A stretch of 64,000 bases of DNA from Alkalihalobacillus sp. TS-13 (GCF_019720915.1 NZ_JAHKSI010000001.1:2666001-2730000), one strand, 5' to 3'; shown: positions 8,298 through 17,149, numbered from the stretch's first letter. Notes: generated by a model not told the origin, from the sequence alone. Numbers and translations are program-made.

Positions 8298-9584
8298 TTA
8301 ATGGCGAAATAAAGCTAGATCGATCGCATCAGCCATCGCCTGGTATCCTGGATCATTTGGATGCAAATGATCTCCTGCATCATATTCCGGCCGAAGCTTT
8401 TGTGGATTTTCCGGATCCTGCATCACCTTGTCAAAGTCGATGACACCGTCAAAAACACCACTTGTACGGATCCATTCATTCACTTCTTGTCTTACGACCT
8501 CTCCCTCTTCAGTAAAATACCCTTGAAATATTGTATCTCTAAATGGCAATAGAGTCCCTGCATAAATCCGTAACCCCTTCGCATGTGCTTGTGCCGCAAT
8601 TTGTTCCATACCATCGATAATTTTTTCAGAATCAAGGGTATGAGGGACATGACCGATATCGTTGATTCCTTCAAGTAAAATCACATCGGTTGCGCCTGTT
8701 TGGGACAATACATCACGATTAAGTCGGGCCAAGGCATTCACACCATAAACAGGTGAATCCCTTAAAATCTTATTGCCTGAAATTCCCGCATTCAGTACCG
8801 AATAATTCTTATTATGATATTTCTCATCGAGACGATCATCAAGAATATCTGGCCAGCGTAAGTTTGCATCGATCGTCGAACTATGGCCATCGGTAATGGA
8901 ATCCCCCAATGTGACAATAACTCGACCATCATTCTTTTTCGTCAAGACATCTACTCCTGAGAGCCAAAACCAGGAGACATCTGTATCAGTAAAAGCAACT
9001 CCCTCTTCTGCTTCTGTATGATCCCCGCTTTCTGAGATATAGGATGTTTGTCTCGAAAGATTATGCCACGTGGTCGGACCACTCGCCTCTGGTATGTAAA
9101 CACTGACTGCGAGATTTTGGTCATCCTTCACTTTAAAATCCAATGGGTCACTAATTACTTCCGCACCTGGTGGAATCGTAATACTTCTCTCCCCTGAGAA
9201 GGTAACTTGTACATTTGATCCGGGTACTATGCCAGCTTCATTTTCTGAAAGCGCAATACCTACATTTCCAAACGTCAACGATTCTGAACCGAATACATTA
9301 GAAAAGCGAAGACGAACTTTCTCTCCAGAAGCATGTGGATGGATGATCATCCTGACCGTTTGATTCTCAAAACCCTCTTGAGAAATACCATTTTCATAGG
9401 GGGGCTGAGGACTCGCTGCCCATGCTCCTTTCCAACTCTGGTGATTTAGGGTTTTGTTAATTACAGTGGTGGTTTTTTCATCATCATGAGCTAAGGAAGA
9501 ATTCGTAGGATTCGCAAATACTGCTGTAATACCGAGAAGCAAACTTGCTAAAACGACAAAAATGAACATTTTCCTGCGTAACAT
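8298..9584 (-). CDS. Secreted SGNH/GDSL-family hydrolase
   Basis: A 428-residue exported esterase, lipase or polysaccharide deacylase. The signal peptide is MLRRKMFIFVVLASLLLGI, with a cleavage region around ...FAN at about 25. An N-terminal beta-rich accessory domain of about 170 residues comes before the catalytic domain. Block I is VTLGDSITDG (Ser nucleophile), block II NAGISGNKIL, block III LEGINDIG, and block V DHLHPND (Asp/His). The order and residues are complete. AAAGGAGGG precedes the ATG by seven bases. The substrate is not predictable. It opens the AT-rich accessory region and is convergent with the stress protein gene. Confidence 0.88.
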   Translation of the reverse strand: MLRRKMFIFVVLASLLLGITAVFANPTNSSLAHDDEKTTTVINKTLNHQSWKGAWAASPQPPYENGISQEGFENQTVRMIIHPHASGEKVRLRFSNVFGSESLTFGNVGIALSENEAGIVPGSNVQVTFSGERSITIPPGAEVISDPLDFKVKDDQNLAVSVYIPEASGPTTWHNLSRQTSYISESGDHTEAEEGVAFTDTDVSWFWLSGVDVLTKKNDGRVIVTLGDSITDGHSSTIDANLRWPDILDDRLDEKYHNKNYSVLNAGISGNKILRDSPVYGVNALARLNRDVLSQTGATDVILLEGINDIGHVPHTLDSEKIIDGMEQIAAQAHAKGLRIYAGTLLPFRDTIFQGYFTEEGEVVRQEVNEWIRTSGVFDGVIDFDKVMQDPENPQKLRPEYDAGDHLHPNDPGYQAMADAIDLALFRH

Positions 9585-9780
9585 AATAATACCCTCCTTT
9601 AATTCACCAAATTTTTTGACAAATAAACTTTACCATAAAAAAAAGTATTAATATGTTCTTTTTGAATAATCAGGAATATTGATATAGGCTTGTCCATACC
9701 ATTGAACTAAGCTAAATTAATATAGGACTTTTTGCCTTTCATACTCTACCCAATCGGTCAAGGTAGGCTTCTATAAATAT

Positions 9781-9924
9781 ATGAACCGAGAAGCAATAAA
9801 AGTTGATAATTCTAGCGTTGATATCAATAATCTTTTAGTTAAAGACGGGATACCAGTAGATATTACTGGGCATACAAGTGAAATATACATTAATAATGCG
9901 ACCATAAAAATTCCTGGTCACTAG
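9781..9924 (+). CDS. Possible small protein or gene fragment, 47 residues
   Basis: It starts MNREAIKVDNSSVDINNLLV and ends TIKIPGH. Short alternating hydrophobic stretches suggest beta strands. I do not recognise it. There is no good ribosome binding site before the ATG, so it may be the remnant of a longer gene. The remaining sequence of the 570-bp gap (9585-10154) shows only AT-rich DNA and one degenerate repeat. Confidence 0.3.
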   Translation: MNREAIKVDNSSVDINNLLVKDGIPVDITGHTSEIYINNATIKIPGH

Positions 9925-10014
9925 AATCTTCTTGAGTTACTATCAACTTCTATTTATTTTAATTTGGTGATCCAACTCAATCTCTAATTTCATAATAAAT
10001 GTGGCTTGTCCTAC

Positions 10015-10100
10015 TACGGATATGGCCCCTTTAACGGAACAATGGGGTGCACTCCAATACTTTTGAATTCCGCCCTATAGTGGAATAATGAAAATAGAAA
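10015..10100. repeat. Degenerate GAATTGCGCCCTATAATGGAATAA-type element, copy 1
   Basis: ATGGCCCCTTTAACGGAACA is followed by AATTCCGCCCTATAGTGGAA. The same two-part pattern occurs at 16250-16330 and 17150-17215, always in the accessory region. Confidence 0.5.
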
Positions 10101-10154
10101 CACGAATGCAAATTAGCTTATATTTCTTCAACTAAAGCCACCCGAAACTTGAAA

Positions 10155-10772
10155 CTATCTCCTTTCAAAAGCTAATTTCACTCCCAAGGTTATCAGCATA
10201 AATCCTGTTAATCGTTGAAATGCAGAAATAAATGATGGTTGATTGAACCATACTCGAATGTAATGAATCAGATTAACATAGAAAAATAACCATATAAAAG
10301 TTATTAAAACTGGCGTTATCCCTATGATAATCATCTGTAATAAAGTATGCTCGTCAGGGACGATAAATTGCGGTAAAAATGACATGAAAAAAATAATGGC
10401 TTTAGGGTTAAGTACGTTCGAGAACATGCCTTGCATGAAATAAGAACCTTTAGGTGTTTTCTCCGAAGTGTTTGTATCCGAGTTTAAGTGTGGCTTCTTC
10501 GAAAAAAGTGTAAATATCCCCATCAAAATAAGAAATGTAGCTCCGGCATATTTAATAATTTGAAAAAGTAAAACAGAATTAGCAATAATTGCAGATAAAC
10601 CAAGAACTGCAATTGCTATATGAATGGTAATACCTGCACAAACACCACCACCAGTTTTAAAACCTACTCCTTTTCCCTGAACGAGTGTATTTTTAGTGAC
10701 TAATACTGTATCAGCACCAGGAGTAAGTGTAATCAGTAAGGTTGTTATTACAAATAAATAATAATGATCCAT
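10155..10772 (-). CDS. LysE/RhtB-family amino acid exporter
   Basis: A 205-residue membrane exporter with five to six hydrophobic segments. The family hallmark is near the N-terminus: LLITLTPGADTVLVTKNTL, followed by GVGFKTGGGVCAGITIH. Relatives export lysine, threonine, homoserine and similar compounds; the substrate here is unknown. The first ATG (10790) lies within the ribosome binding site, so the ATG at 10772, after GGAGGTAGAGGG, is preferred. A terminator separates it from the upstream transporter, so it is probably its own unit. Confidence 0.85.
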   Translation of the reverse strand: MDHYYLFVITTLLITLTPGADTVLVTKNTLVQGKGVGFKTGGGVCAGITIHIAIAVLGLSAIIANSVLLFQIIKYAGATFLILMGIFTLFSKKPHLNSDTNTSEKTPKGSYFMQGMFSNVLNPKAIIFFMSFLPQFIVPDEHTLLQMIIIGITPVLITFIWLFFYVNLIHYIRVWFNQPSFISAFQRLTGFMLITLGVKLAFERR

Positions 10773-10853
10773 ATAGCCCTCTACCTCCATTACACTTAAT
10801 CACCCTAATAGTAGCATAAATAAAGGGTTATTTAATGAACCTGGCCCAATTCA

Positions 10854-10881
10854 AAAAAACGCACTTACTCAAGAAGTGCGC
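10854..10881 (-). terminator. Terminator of the DMT transporter gene
   Basis: On the minus strand GCGCACTTCTTGAGTAAGTGCG is followed by TTTTTTT, about 75 bp after the stop at 10955. Confidence 0.85.
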
Positions 10882-10954
10882 CTGATTGTTGAAGATCATT
10901 CATCCAATCCTATTTAAGAAAAGCTACCCGTTAGTGAAAAAGCGATGCCTTCTA

Positions 10955-11944
10955 TCAGTGTCGCACACTTTCGTTTAGTTTTACTGATTGTTTAAAATGA
11001 CTGTCCTCTTTTCTATTTGAAACATAGCTATGCAAAATCATGCCAAGAATGACGATGAAAATACCGCACCAAGATAATGGAGAAGGAATTGGTATCGATA
11101 AAAATATTAGTTCACCAGCTAATGCAAAAAGTACTTCCATTGATTGCGTTGCTTCAATAGAAGCTAACTTTTGCATGTTCCCTCTCACCATATCTGTTGC
11201 TTTGAAAAATAAGACAGTAGCAATGACTCCAGAACAAATTGCCACTAATAAAGATTGAAGACTTTGCCCCTGACTTGGTAATCCTACGGTATAAAGACCA
11301 TACAAGGAAAGTAAAAACCAGAATGGAAGGCTTGCCAGTGTCATTCCTAACACTCGTTGATACGCATCTAGACGCCCTTCACACACATCCATCATTTTAC
11401 GATTCCCAAAAGGATATGCAAATGATGCTATTAGAACTGGGACAACTCCCAGTAATAGACTTTCTAAAGAAAGGTGTTTAGCATGTTCCATTTGCATTAG
11501 AACAATACCTAACAGGATGATAAGGGATAGTGTAAGACCTTTAAAGGGAATTTTCTGTCTTATCTGTAAAGGCCCATTCTTTGTGTATATCGTTTCAAAA
11601 AACAACGGTGCAAGTAAAGTACCTGAAATAATAGTAATTTGCCATGTTCCAGCGATAAGCCAACCAGGTGAATAAGCAGCTGCAAAGCATAAAGGAGCAT
11701 AGAATAATCCAAAACCAACAAAACTCCATGAAACCCATGTTCCTGGTTGTTTTCTCATTTCGTTTAAGAGTGGTCGTAAATTTTTTCTAATTATTACAAT
11801 ACACAAGAGAAATGGAACCATAAAGATATATCGGAGCGAAGCACTCCAAATCCAACTACCACCCGACAACTCCATAGATGCATTGAGAACAAATGTAAAA
11901 GCAAAAAAGAAGGCTGCATAAATACCTAGTAAAATTGGTTGCAT
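10955..11944 (-). CDS. DMT-superfamily transporter (EmrE-like, ten membrane segments)
   Basis: A 329-residue multidrug-resistance-efflux-type permease. It begins MQPILLGIYAAFFFAFTFVL and has about ten hydrophobic helices, as expected for two fused EmrE-like halves. Conserved-looking patches include SLRYIFMVPFLL and YSPGWLIAGTWQITIISGTL. The substrate is unknown. It starts only seven bases after the stop of the GntR regulator gene on the same strand, so the two are almost certainly one operon and the transporter is likely regulated by that protein and its ligand. A few polar residues follow the last helix. Confidence 0.82.
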   Translation of the reverse strand: MQPILLGIYAAFFFAFTFVLNASMELSGGSWIWSASLRYIFMVPFLLCIVIIRKNLRPLLNEMRKQPGTWVSWSFVGFGLFYAPLCFAAAYSPGWLIAGTWQITIISGTLLAPLFFETIYTKNGPLQIRQKIPFKGLTLSLIILLGIVLMQMEHAKHLSLESLLLGVVPVLIASFAYPFGNRKMMDVCEGRLDAYQRVLGMTLASLPFWFLLSLYGLYTVGLPSQGQSLQSLLVAICSGVIATVLFFKATDMVRGNMQKLASIEATQSMEVLFALAGELIFLSIPIPSPLSWCGIFIVILGMILHSYVSNRKEDSHFKQSVKLNESVRH

Positions 11945-11951
11945 TCAGAGC

Positions 11952-12617
11952 TCACCTCGGCTCCGTTTGTTGTGTAAGCAGTTCACCAAGACTTAGCCAG
12001 TTTTCCTCTACAAGACGGACAACTGTTTCGTATTCCCGATTTTTACAAGCTGATATAATTTGATTGTGCTGCTCAACCGAATTCAACCCTTTTATCGTAG
12101 TAAATTGTGAAATCTCTAACCGTTGAATTTTAGGTAGACTACGTTCTAATGCGAATACTATTTCAGGGTTGCCAGACACGTCTAAGAAAACCTTGTGAAA
12201 AGTTCCATCTGCCTCAATCGCCTTAATAATATCACCTTTTTCAATTGAAAGTCGCAATTTCTTATTACTAAACTCTAATTCTTCAATATCCGTTTCCTTT
12301 AATAAAGGACATGCAAGTCGAGCAGCTAAAGCATGTAAAACTGCTACAACAGTAAAAGCATGTTTCGCCTCCTCTAATTTTAATGGTGCTACACGAGTAG
12401 ATGACCCTGGAAGTGACTCAACAAGTCCTTCATCTTCAAGTCGTTTAAGGGCTTCCCTAACAGGGGTGCGACTAATTCCAAACTTGTCTGCTAATTCCTT
12501 GTCATTTAAGCGTTCTTCTGGATGTAATTCCAAGGTGATAATCGACTTTTTTAAAGTTTGATATACTTCATCTCTAAATGATAAACGTTTAATTGGTTTT
12601 ATTATGTCTTTTTCCAT
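11952..12617 (-). CDS. GntR-family regulator, FCD (FadR-like) type
   Basis: A DNA-binding repressor or activator of about 221 residues. The N-terminal winged helix is LNDKELADKFGISRTPVREALKR-like (L-A-FGISRTPVREAL, about residues 38-57), and a C-terminal all-helical FCD ligand domain follows, with HALAARLACPLL and AFHKV/H-type residues that could bind metal or carboxylate. Two starts are possible: ATG at 12617, or ATG at 12635 inside a perfect inverted repeat. Neither has a clear Shine-Dalgarno sequence. I prefer 12617 because it gives the usual N-terminal length. It is co-transcribed with the DMT transporter downstream. Confidence 0.85.
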   Translation of the reverse strand: MEKDIIKPIKRLSFRDEVYQTLKKSIITLELHPEERLNDKELADKFGISRTPVREALKRLEDEGLVESLPGSSTRVAPLKLEEAKHAFTVVAVLHALAARLACPLLKETDIEELEFSNKKLRLSIEKGDIIKAIEADGTFHKVFLDVSGNPEIVFALERSLPKIQRLEISQFTTIKGLNSVEQHNQIISACKNREYETVVRLVEENWLSLGELLTQQTEPR

Positions 12618-12644
12618 AAAACCAATATATCGCATATTGGTTTT
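12618..12644. promoter_or_regulatory. Perfect 11-bp-arm palindrome, probable GntR operator
   Basis: AAAACCAATAT - ATCGC - ATATTGGTTTT lies immediately upstream of the preferred start of the GntR gene, overlapping the alternative start. Its position suggests autoregulation. It replaces the place where a Shine-Dalgarno sequence would be expected. Confidence 0.7.
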
Positions 12645-12777
12645 TCTGACAATTATTACTTCAACTAAACTGCCTCGTTAATTTAAGTACAATCTTCACA
12701 ATCTCTTCTGAAATTTAACATATATTATTCAATTTCCTTTAAAGCTGTTGTTCAATAAAATGGCCAGATACACGCAA

Positions 12778-12807
12778 AAGGACGCGTTCCTAAATAAACG
12801 CGTCCTT
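12778..12807 (-). terminator. Terminator downstream of the hisS remnant
   Basis: AAGGACGCGTT-CCTAAATA-AACGCGTCCTT hairpin, followed on the minus strand by TTTTGCG. Confidence 0.7.
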
Positions 12808-12824
12808 ATCTGGAATAACTCATA

Positions 12825-13350
12825 TTACTTATTATCAAATCGAAAAGATTCGATCCTTTCTTCCCCACTGTCCATATTTTTTATTGTAATTCGATTATTC
12901 CTGACTTCATCCTCTCCAATAATGATAACGTTTGGGATATTTTCTTTGTTTGCTTTATCCAGTGCTTTGCCTAATTTCTTATTCATTAGTTCATACTCGA
13001 CTTTATAGCCTTGATTTCTTAAATAGCTTGAAGCAAGGATTCTTTTGGTGTGTTTAACGGGATTATATAAAAATCCACATTTGAACGTTTTCTAACCATT
13101 GCTATCGATTTGCTTAGAGCCGTATAAATAACATCTAAACCAAATGAAATACCTACTGTTGAACACTTATCATTCGTTCCGATAAAACCGCCGATCGCAT
13201 TATAATACCTTCCACCATTCCAATACTTGACTTAATGGACTTATTAGATAAAAAGATTTCATAAATCGTACCTGTGTATATTTCCAAACCTCTTGCTAAG
13301 ATAGGATTAAATACGCATTGTGTACTCGCACCATGTAAGCTTTCCTTTAC
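12825..13350 (-). pseudogene. Histidyl-tRNA synthetase paralogue, C-terminal remnant with frameshifts
   Basis: Three frames together rebuild the C-terminal half of a class II HisRS. NPILARGLEIYTGTIYE (motif near histidine-binding loop) is followed, after a shift near 13225, by GGRYYNAIGGFIGTN and TVGISFGLDVIY. After a second shift near 13030 come NQGYKVEYELMNKKLGKAL and NVIIIGEDEVRNN from the anticodon-binding domain. The N-terminal catalytic motifs are absent. No functional product is expected. The true hisS is presumably elsewhere. The fragment indicates a lost second copy in this accessory region. Confidence 0.8.
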
Positions 13351-13371
13351 CTCCGTTTTTATAAAAATTAT

Positions 13372-13414
13372 AAACCGCACTTGATTTAAGTGTTTAACTT
13401 AATCAAATGCGGTT
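13372..13414. terminator. Long hairpin upstream of the hisS remnant
   Basis: AACCGCACTTGATTTAAG pairs with CTTAATCAAATGCGGTT around an 8-nt loop, with one mismatch. It may be a terminator of a lost gene or an insertion scar, and it replaces the 5' part of the hisS copy. The 257 bp up to the next gene show no coding frame. Confidence 0.45.
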
Positions 13415-13637
13415 AATTAGAAATAGCCTTCCTATTTACGACTTAATCGAACACCAAAATAATACCTCTAATTTCCATCCATTTGTATAATATGCTACCT
13501 TATTTTGCAATTTTTCTTTCCATTTAGGTATACGTAAATTTAACAAGGTCTTATTCAGTTTAACTGCTCAATCCTTAAGTATTTATGATCCAGTAGCTAA
13601 TTCGACAATTGTGTCCGATTGTGTAATAACTTTGAAA

Positions 13638-13982
13638 TTAATGCCGTCTGAATATATAAAACATAGTTGATCCTAGTATACTGTTAGCGTAAAAATACAT
13701 CCCCATCCCGAGTTCAAAATCTCCATCCATTACTTCAATAAACAACACATAAACTGCTCCTAGCAAGGTATAGGTAATAAGGCCGAGAATGATATTTTTG
13801 TTCTTAACAACTTTACTGTAGAATAACTCACCTAATAGACATCCAGGTAGTATCAATATCCAGCTAAATATCATTATAGAAATCAATTCGTGATCGAAAC
13901 TATGTCTCCAAGACAAATTGTAAATGATCTTAATTATAATTACGGTAATATAAGCAGCAAAACATCCCTTTAAAAACCCCAT
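13638..13982 (-). CDS. Small hypothetical membrane protein, four membrane segments
   Basis: A 114-residue hydrophobic protein, MGFLKGCFAAYITVIIIKII..., with four predicted helices. One polar, acidic loop (VMDGDFELGMGMYF) lies before the last helix. I do not recognise the family. GGTAGGAAGCT precedes the ATG. It stands between two pseudogenes in AT-rich sequence, so recent transfer is possible. There is no partner gene with clear function nearby. Confidence 0.55.
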   Translation of the reverse strand: MGFLKGCFAAYITVIIIKIIYNLSWRHSFDHELISIMIFSWILILPGCLLGELFYSKVVKNKNIILGLITYTLLGAVYVLFIEVMDGDFELGMGMYFYANSILGSTMFYIFRRH

Positions 13983-14103
13983 AGCTTCCTACCTTCTGTA
14001 TCAATTAATTAATGTAATTCGCCCGATTGCGGAAGTCGTTTTACTGTATGTTGGCAGCACTTTTTTCATGAAAAGCCCCCGATTGCTGAATAAGAACTCC
14101 TAT

Positions 14104-14640
14104 TTAAGTAATAAAGTAATTGGTGAAAAAGTTACGAGTATCTTCGTGTGACAAAACTTCCAACACCTTAGCCTTTTCTATAAACCTAATTACGTTTATC
14201 TCTTCATCAATTGGGTTAAGCATTTTAATATCTCCTGTATATTCAAGGTAAAACATAGTTGTTTCTTGCTCTCTAAATCCAATTTTCTCTTGAATATGAT
14301 CCAATCTTGGTCTTTTTGAACTTTTAATTTATTGCAAAGCAACCTATGAACTTCTTTAAACTCATGAACTATACTTCTCATTATACTTATAATTTCTTCG
14401 GTATTTCTCCCACATTCCCAACTTTCGAGAAGGGTGCATTGCCAATCAGGGCTTACCTTACACCTTCATATTTTGCCCAATCACCAAATGCATTGGGTTG
14501 ATTCCCAGCTTCCATATACCACGCAGTACACATGGATAACCGAAACCCCATCAATACAATTCAAAGCATAATAATACTCTTTTCTCATTGCTCTCCTATA
14601 TGCTTCATAGAGATAGGCTAAAAATTTTGTTCTCTATAAC
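14104..14640 (-). pseudogene. Decayed nucleotidyltransferase-like and NUDIX-like coding remnants
   Basis: Several frames must be joined. The upstream part reads LYEAYRRAMRKEYYYALN, WYMEAGNQPNAFGDWAKYEG, DWQCTLLESWECGR and MRSIVHEFKEVHRLL, a pattern I associate with a nucleotidyltransferase-like protein. The downstream part reads QETTMFYLEYTGDI and KAKVLEVLSHEDTRNFF, resembling a NUDIX C-terminus. Frame breaks and a stop separate the parts. Family names are tentative. Neither part is likely to be functional. Confidence 0.45.
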
Positions 14641-14667
14641 TCAAGTTCTTTAAAAGTTGGTTCATAA

Positions 14668-14706
14668 TTCAACTAACGTCACGTTAGTTGAAGTGAATAT
14701 ATTCAC
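14668..14706. promoter_or_regulatory. Two adjacent perfect palindromes, possible MerR-type operator
   Basis: A 25-bp palindrome (arms TTCAACTAACGT / ACGTTAGTTGAA around one C; 14668-14692) is followed directly by GTGAATATATTCAC (14693-14706). Read on the minus strand, TTCAAC and TTATGA flank a 19-bp spacer centred on the palindrome, the layout of MerR-activated promoters. The gene it would drive is the decayed one just downstream. Confidence 0.5.
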
Positions 14707-14729
14707 AATAATTCATTTCTAATTATGTA

Positions 14730-15140
14730 TTATTTATTAATAACAATCGATAATTTATAGCTCACATAATTGCTCAAGCTTGTCAAAAATTCATCTAATA
14801 TTTCATTGGATGGAAATTTGCATTCAAGAAGATAACAACTTTCTCCACTGATTTTGTAGTTGTTTATGACGTATTGTTCTTGTTCTTTTATGAACGACCA
14901 ATAAGGTTGATGATTCGTGCTTTTCGTATAAATATGTATAATTGCGTGAACAAAATACCCCATTTTTGCTTGATTGACCTTAATGCTATACCCCTCAATA
15001 ATTCCATTATCCTCTAACTTCGCAACCCTGGCTGAAGCAGCCTGTCCAGTCAAATGGACTTTTTCACCTAATTCCTTCATAGTGATACGGCTGTTCTTGG
15101 AAAGTTCATCTATGATACGAATATCCGTACTATCTAACAT
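14730..15140 (-). CDS. Lrp/AsnC-family transcriptional regulator
   Basis: A 136-residue leucine-responsive-type regulator. The N-terminal helix-turn-helix is MLDSTDIRIIDELSKNSRIT...LTGQAASARVAKLE (about residues 1-47), followed by the RAM ligand-binding domain (YFVHAIIHIYTK...). ATG at 15140 follows GAAAGGA at nine bases; the in-frame TTG at 15158 is less likely. It is divergently transcribed from the metallo-hydrolase gene with about 118 bp between starts, so it probably controls that gene and itself. The ligand is unknown. Confidence 0.85.
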   Translation of the reverse strand: MLDSTDIRIIDELSKNSRITMKELGEKVHLTGQAASARVAKLEDNGIIEGYSIKVNQAKMGYFVHAIIHIYTKSTNHQPYWSFIKEQEQYVINNYKISGESCYLLECKFPSNEILDEFLTSLSNYVSYKLSIVINK

Positions 15141-15258
15141 TTCTTCAAATCCTTTCAATTATCAAGTGAAACTGCAAAAAGACTTGATTTTATCTATGTA
15201 AGTAAAAAGTGGTCTTATTATAAACTATATGTACATTAAAGAAAAGGAGCTAATGAAT

Positions 15259-16020
15259 ATGAATATACAACAAATTCGGAATGCAACAATAGTTGTCCAA
15301 TATGCAGGGAAGAAGTTTTTAATAGATCCATTTTTGGCTGAGAAGGGTACTTATCCGCCCTTTCCCAATTCATTAAGGCAAGATCAAAATAATCCTTTAG
15401 TCAGCTTACCAACCTACATTGACGATATTATTAATAATGTAGATGCTGTCATTGTAACTCATCTACACTTAGATCACTATGATAATGCAGCTAAAGAGGC
15501 ACTGCCAAAAGATATTAAAATGTTTGTACAAAATGAAGAAGATGCCAAAGTAGTTAAAAACGATGGTTTTCAAAATGTAGAAGTTTTACAAGAAGATACA
15601 GTCTTTAAAGACGTCCAATTAATTAAAACAAAAGGCGAGCACGGTAGAGGAGAAATATTAAAACTTGCTGGTCTAGTGTGTGGTGTTGTCCTTAAACACC
15701 ACAATGAGAAAACTTTATATGTAGCTGGAGATACTGTTTGGTATGGAGCTGTTCAAGAAGTAATCGATAGACACAAACCAGATATCATTGTTGTAAATGC
15801 TGGTGACAATCAATTTCTAGAAGGCGGTTCCCTCGTAATGGGGATAGATGATGTTTATGAAGTGTATAAGGCTGCCCCTAATGCAAAAATTATTGCAAGC
15901 CATATGGAAGCTGTAAATCATTGGACATTATCAAGGGAAGAATTAAAAAGATTTATTAATGAAAAAGGAATCTCCTCTAATGTTTTAGTGCCAGATGACG
16001 GGGAATTATACTCATTTTAA
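15259..16020 (+). CDS. Metallo-beta-lactamase-fold hydrolase (UlaG-like)
   Basis: A 253-residue MBL-fold enzyme. The metal-binding HxHxDH is present as THLHLDHYD. YVAGDTVWYG provides the later Asp, and IIASHMEAVNHW the last His. The N-terminal QQIRNATIVVQYAGKKFLID is typical of UlaG-like proteins. The substrate is unknown. Three in-frame ATGs are close together; the one at 15259 lies nine bases after AAAAGGAG and is preferred. The upstream intergenic region holds TTGATT and TATTAT elements that could be its promoter, shared with the divergent Lrp-type regulator. Confidence 0.82.
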   Translation: MNIQQIRNATIVVQYAGKKFLIDPFLAEKGTYPPFPNSLRQDQNNPLVSLPTYIDDIINNVDAVIVTHLHLDHYDNAAKEALPKDIKMFVQNEEDAKVVKNDGFQNVEVLQEDTVFKDVQLIKTKGEHGRGEILKLAGLVCGVVLKHHNEKTLYVAGDTVWYGAVQEVIDRHKPDIIVVNAGDNQFLEGGSLVMGIDDVYEVYKAAPNAKIIASHMEAVNHWTLSREELKRFINEKGISSNVLVPDDGELYSF

Positions 16021-16027
16021 GAATCAG

Positions 16028-16058
16028 AACAGACAGAAAAAATTTCTGTCTGTTTTTT
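16028..16058 (+). terminator. Terminator of the MBL-fold gene
   Basis: AACAGACAGAAA / TTTCTGTCTGTT hairpin ending in TTTTTT, directly after the stop. Confidence 0.85.
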
Positions 16059-16249
16059 AGACCTTTAATCCGTAAAAATAAAGAGGGTTTAGTCAACTAA
16101 CCTGCTTACACTTTAAATACATCTCTTCACAATCTCTTCTAAATTAAACATAGATATCCAATTTTCTTTATAGGTATCCCTATACAATTTGGCCCTTTTG
16201 TGGATTAAATATAGCAACCTCTTATTCCACGTGATCCTATAAATTTCCT

Positions 16250-16330
16250 TCCTTACTTCAGAATATAGCCCTTTTCATAAAGAAAGAGCACAACTCTTGC
16301 TACAGAATTGCGCCCTATAATGGAATAACC
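16250..16330. repeat. Degenerate GAATTGCGCCCTATAATGGAATAA element, copy 2
   Basis: It is contained in the 345-bp gap after the MBL gene: AAAGAGCACAACTCTTGCTA then AGAATTGCGCCCTATAATGG. Upstream, 16130-16160 repeats a 25-bp stretch also seen near 12700 (CACAATCTCTTCTRAA). No gene is seen in the gap. Confidence 0.5.
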
Positions 16331-16365
16331 GAGTAGCTTCTATTAGCCGGTATAGTTCAACAAGG

Positions 16366-17072
16366 TTAATAGTTTTTTTCCATAAGAATGGTATCGACAA
16401 TCTTATTAACGTGAATTTCTGTTGTATTTAATTGATGGATATTTAAATCCTCTTTTTTAATTAACATAGGGAGCTCTGTACAACCCAATATGATCCCTTG
16501 TATACCATCTCTACTTATCATTTGAGTGACGATATTCAAAAATTCTTTTTTTGTTTCATTGTTCACAATACCATTTTCTAATTCTTCAACAATCTTTTTA
16601 TGTATGTATTCCTGTTCTGATTGATTCGGCACTATAATATCCTTTTGATTAGAAATAAAAGGTTTTTTGAAAAAAACACTTTCCATCGTGAACTTAGTCC
16701 TAAAAGACCAATCCTTTCTAACCCCAATTCATCTGCTTTTTTATATGTTTCTTCTACGATACTTATCATAGGTATTTGAACTTTTTGTAAAACTTGTTCA
16801 AAAACAATATGTGGTGTGTTTGCAGACATTACAACAAAATTACACCCTATCTTTTCTAAATTTTGAACTGCCTCAGCCAAGTAATTTATTAACTCTTCTG
16901 TCTGTCCATTCATAAGCAGATTAAACACCTTATACATATTAATGCTGTTGATAAAGAGTTCTGGTAAATCTTCTTTACTTCCTATCTTTTCTTGAAATTT
17001 AGAAATGATTGACTTGTAATAATCTACCGTTGATTCTGGTCCCATTCCTCCAACAATTCCAACCTTTTGCAT
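16366..17072 (-). pseudogene. Aspartate/glutamate racemase family gene, single frameshift
   Basis: The first frame (17072 to about 16690) encodes MQKVGIVGGMGPESTVDYYK through ELGLERIGLLG. The second (about 16690 to 16366) continues with TKFTMESVFFKKPF through GIILGCTELPML. The join is GGACTAAG, where one base appears missing. Together they make a normal-length amino-acid racemase of about 230 residues. The first catalytic position is MSANTPH, so Ala stands where many racemases have Cys; the second, GCTE, keeps Cys. Either the gene is newly broken or the base call is wrong. Confidence 0.75.
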
Positions 17073-17149
17073 ACTATCTCTCCTCTCAGATATTGATACA
17101 TTTTAACACAAATCAGTTAGAATTGTCAGAAAGCGATCCTCAACAATAT

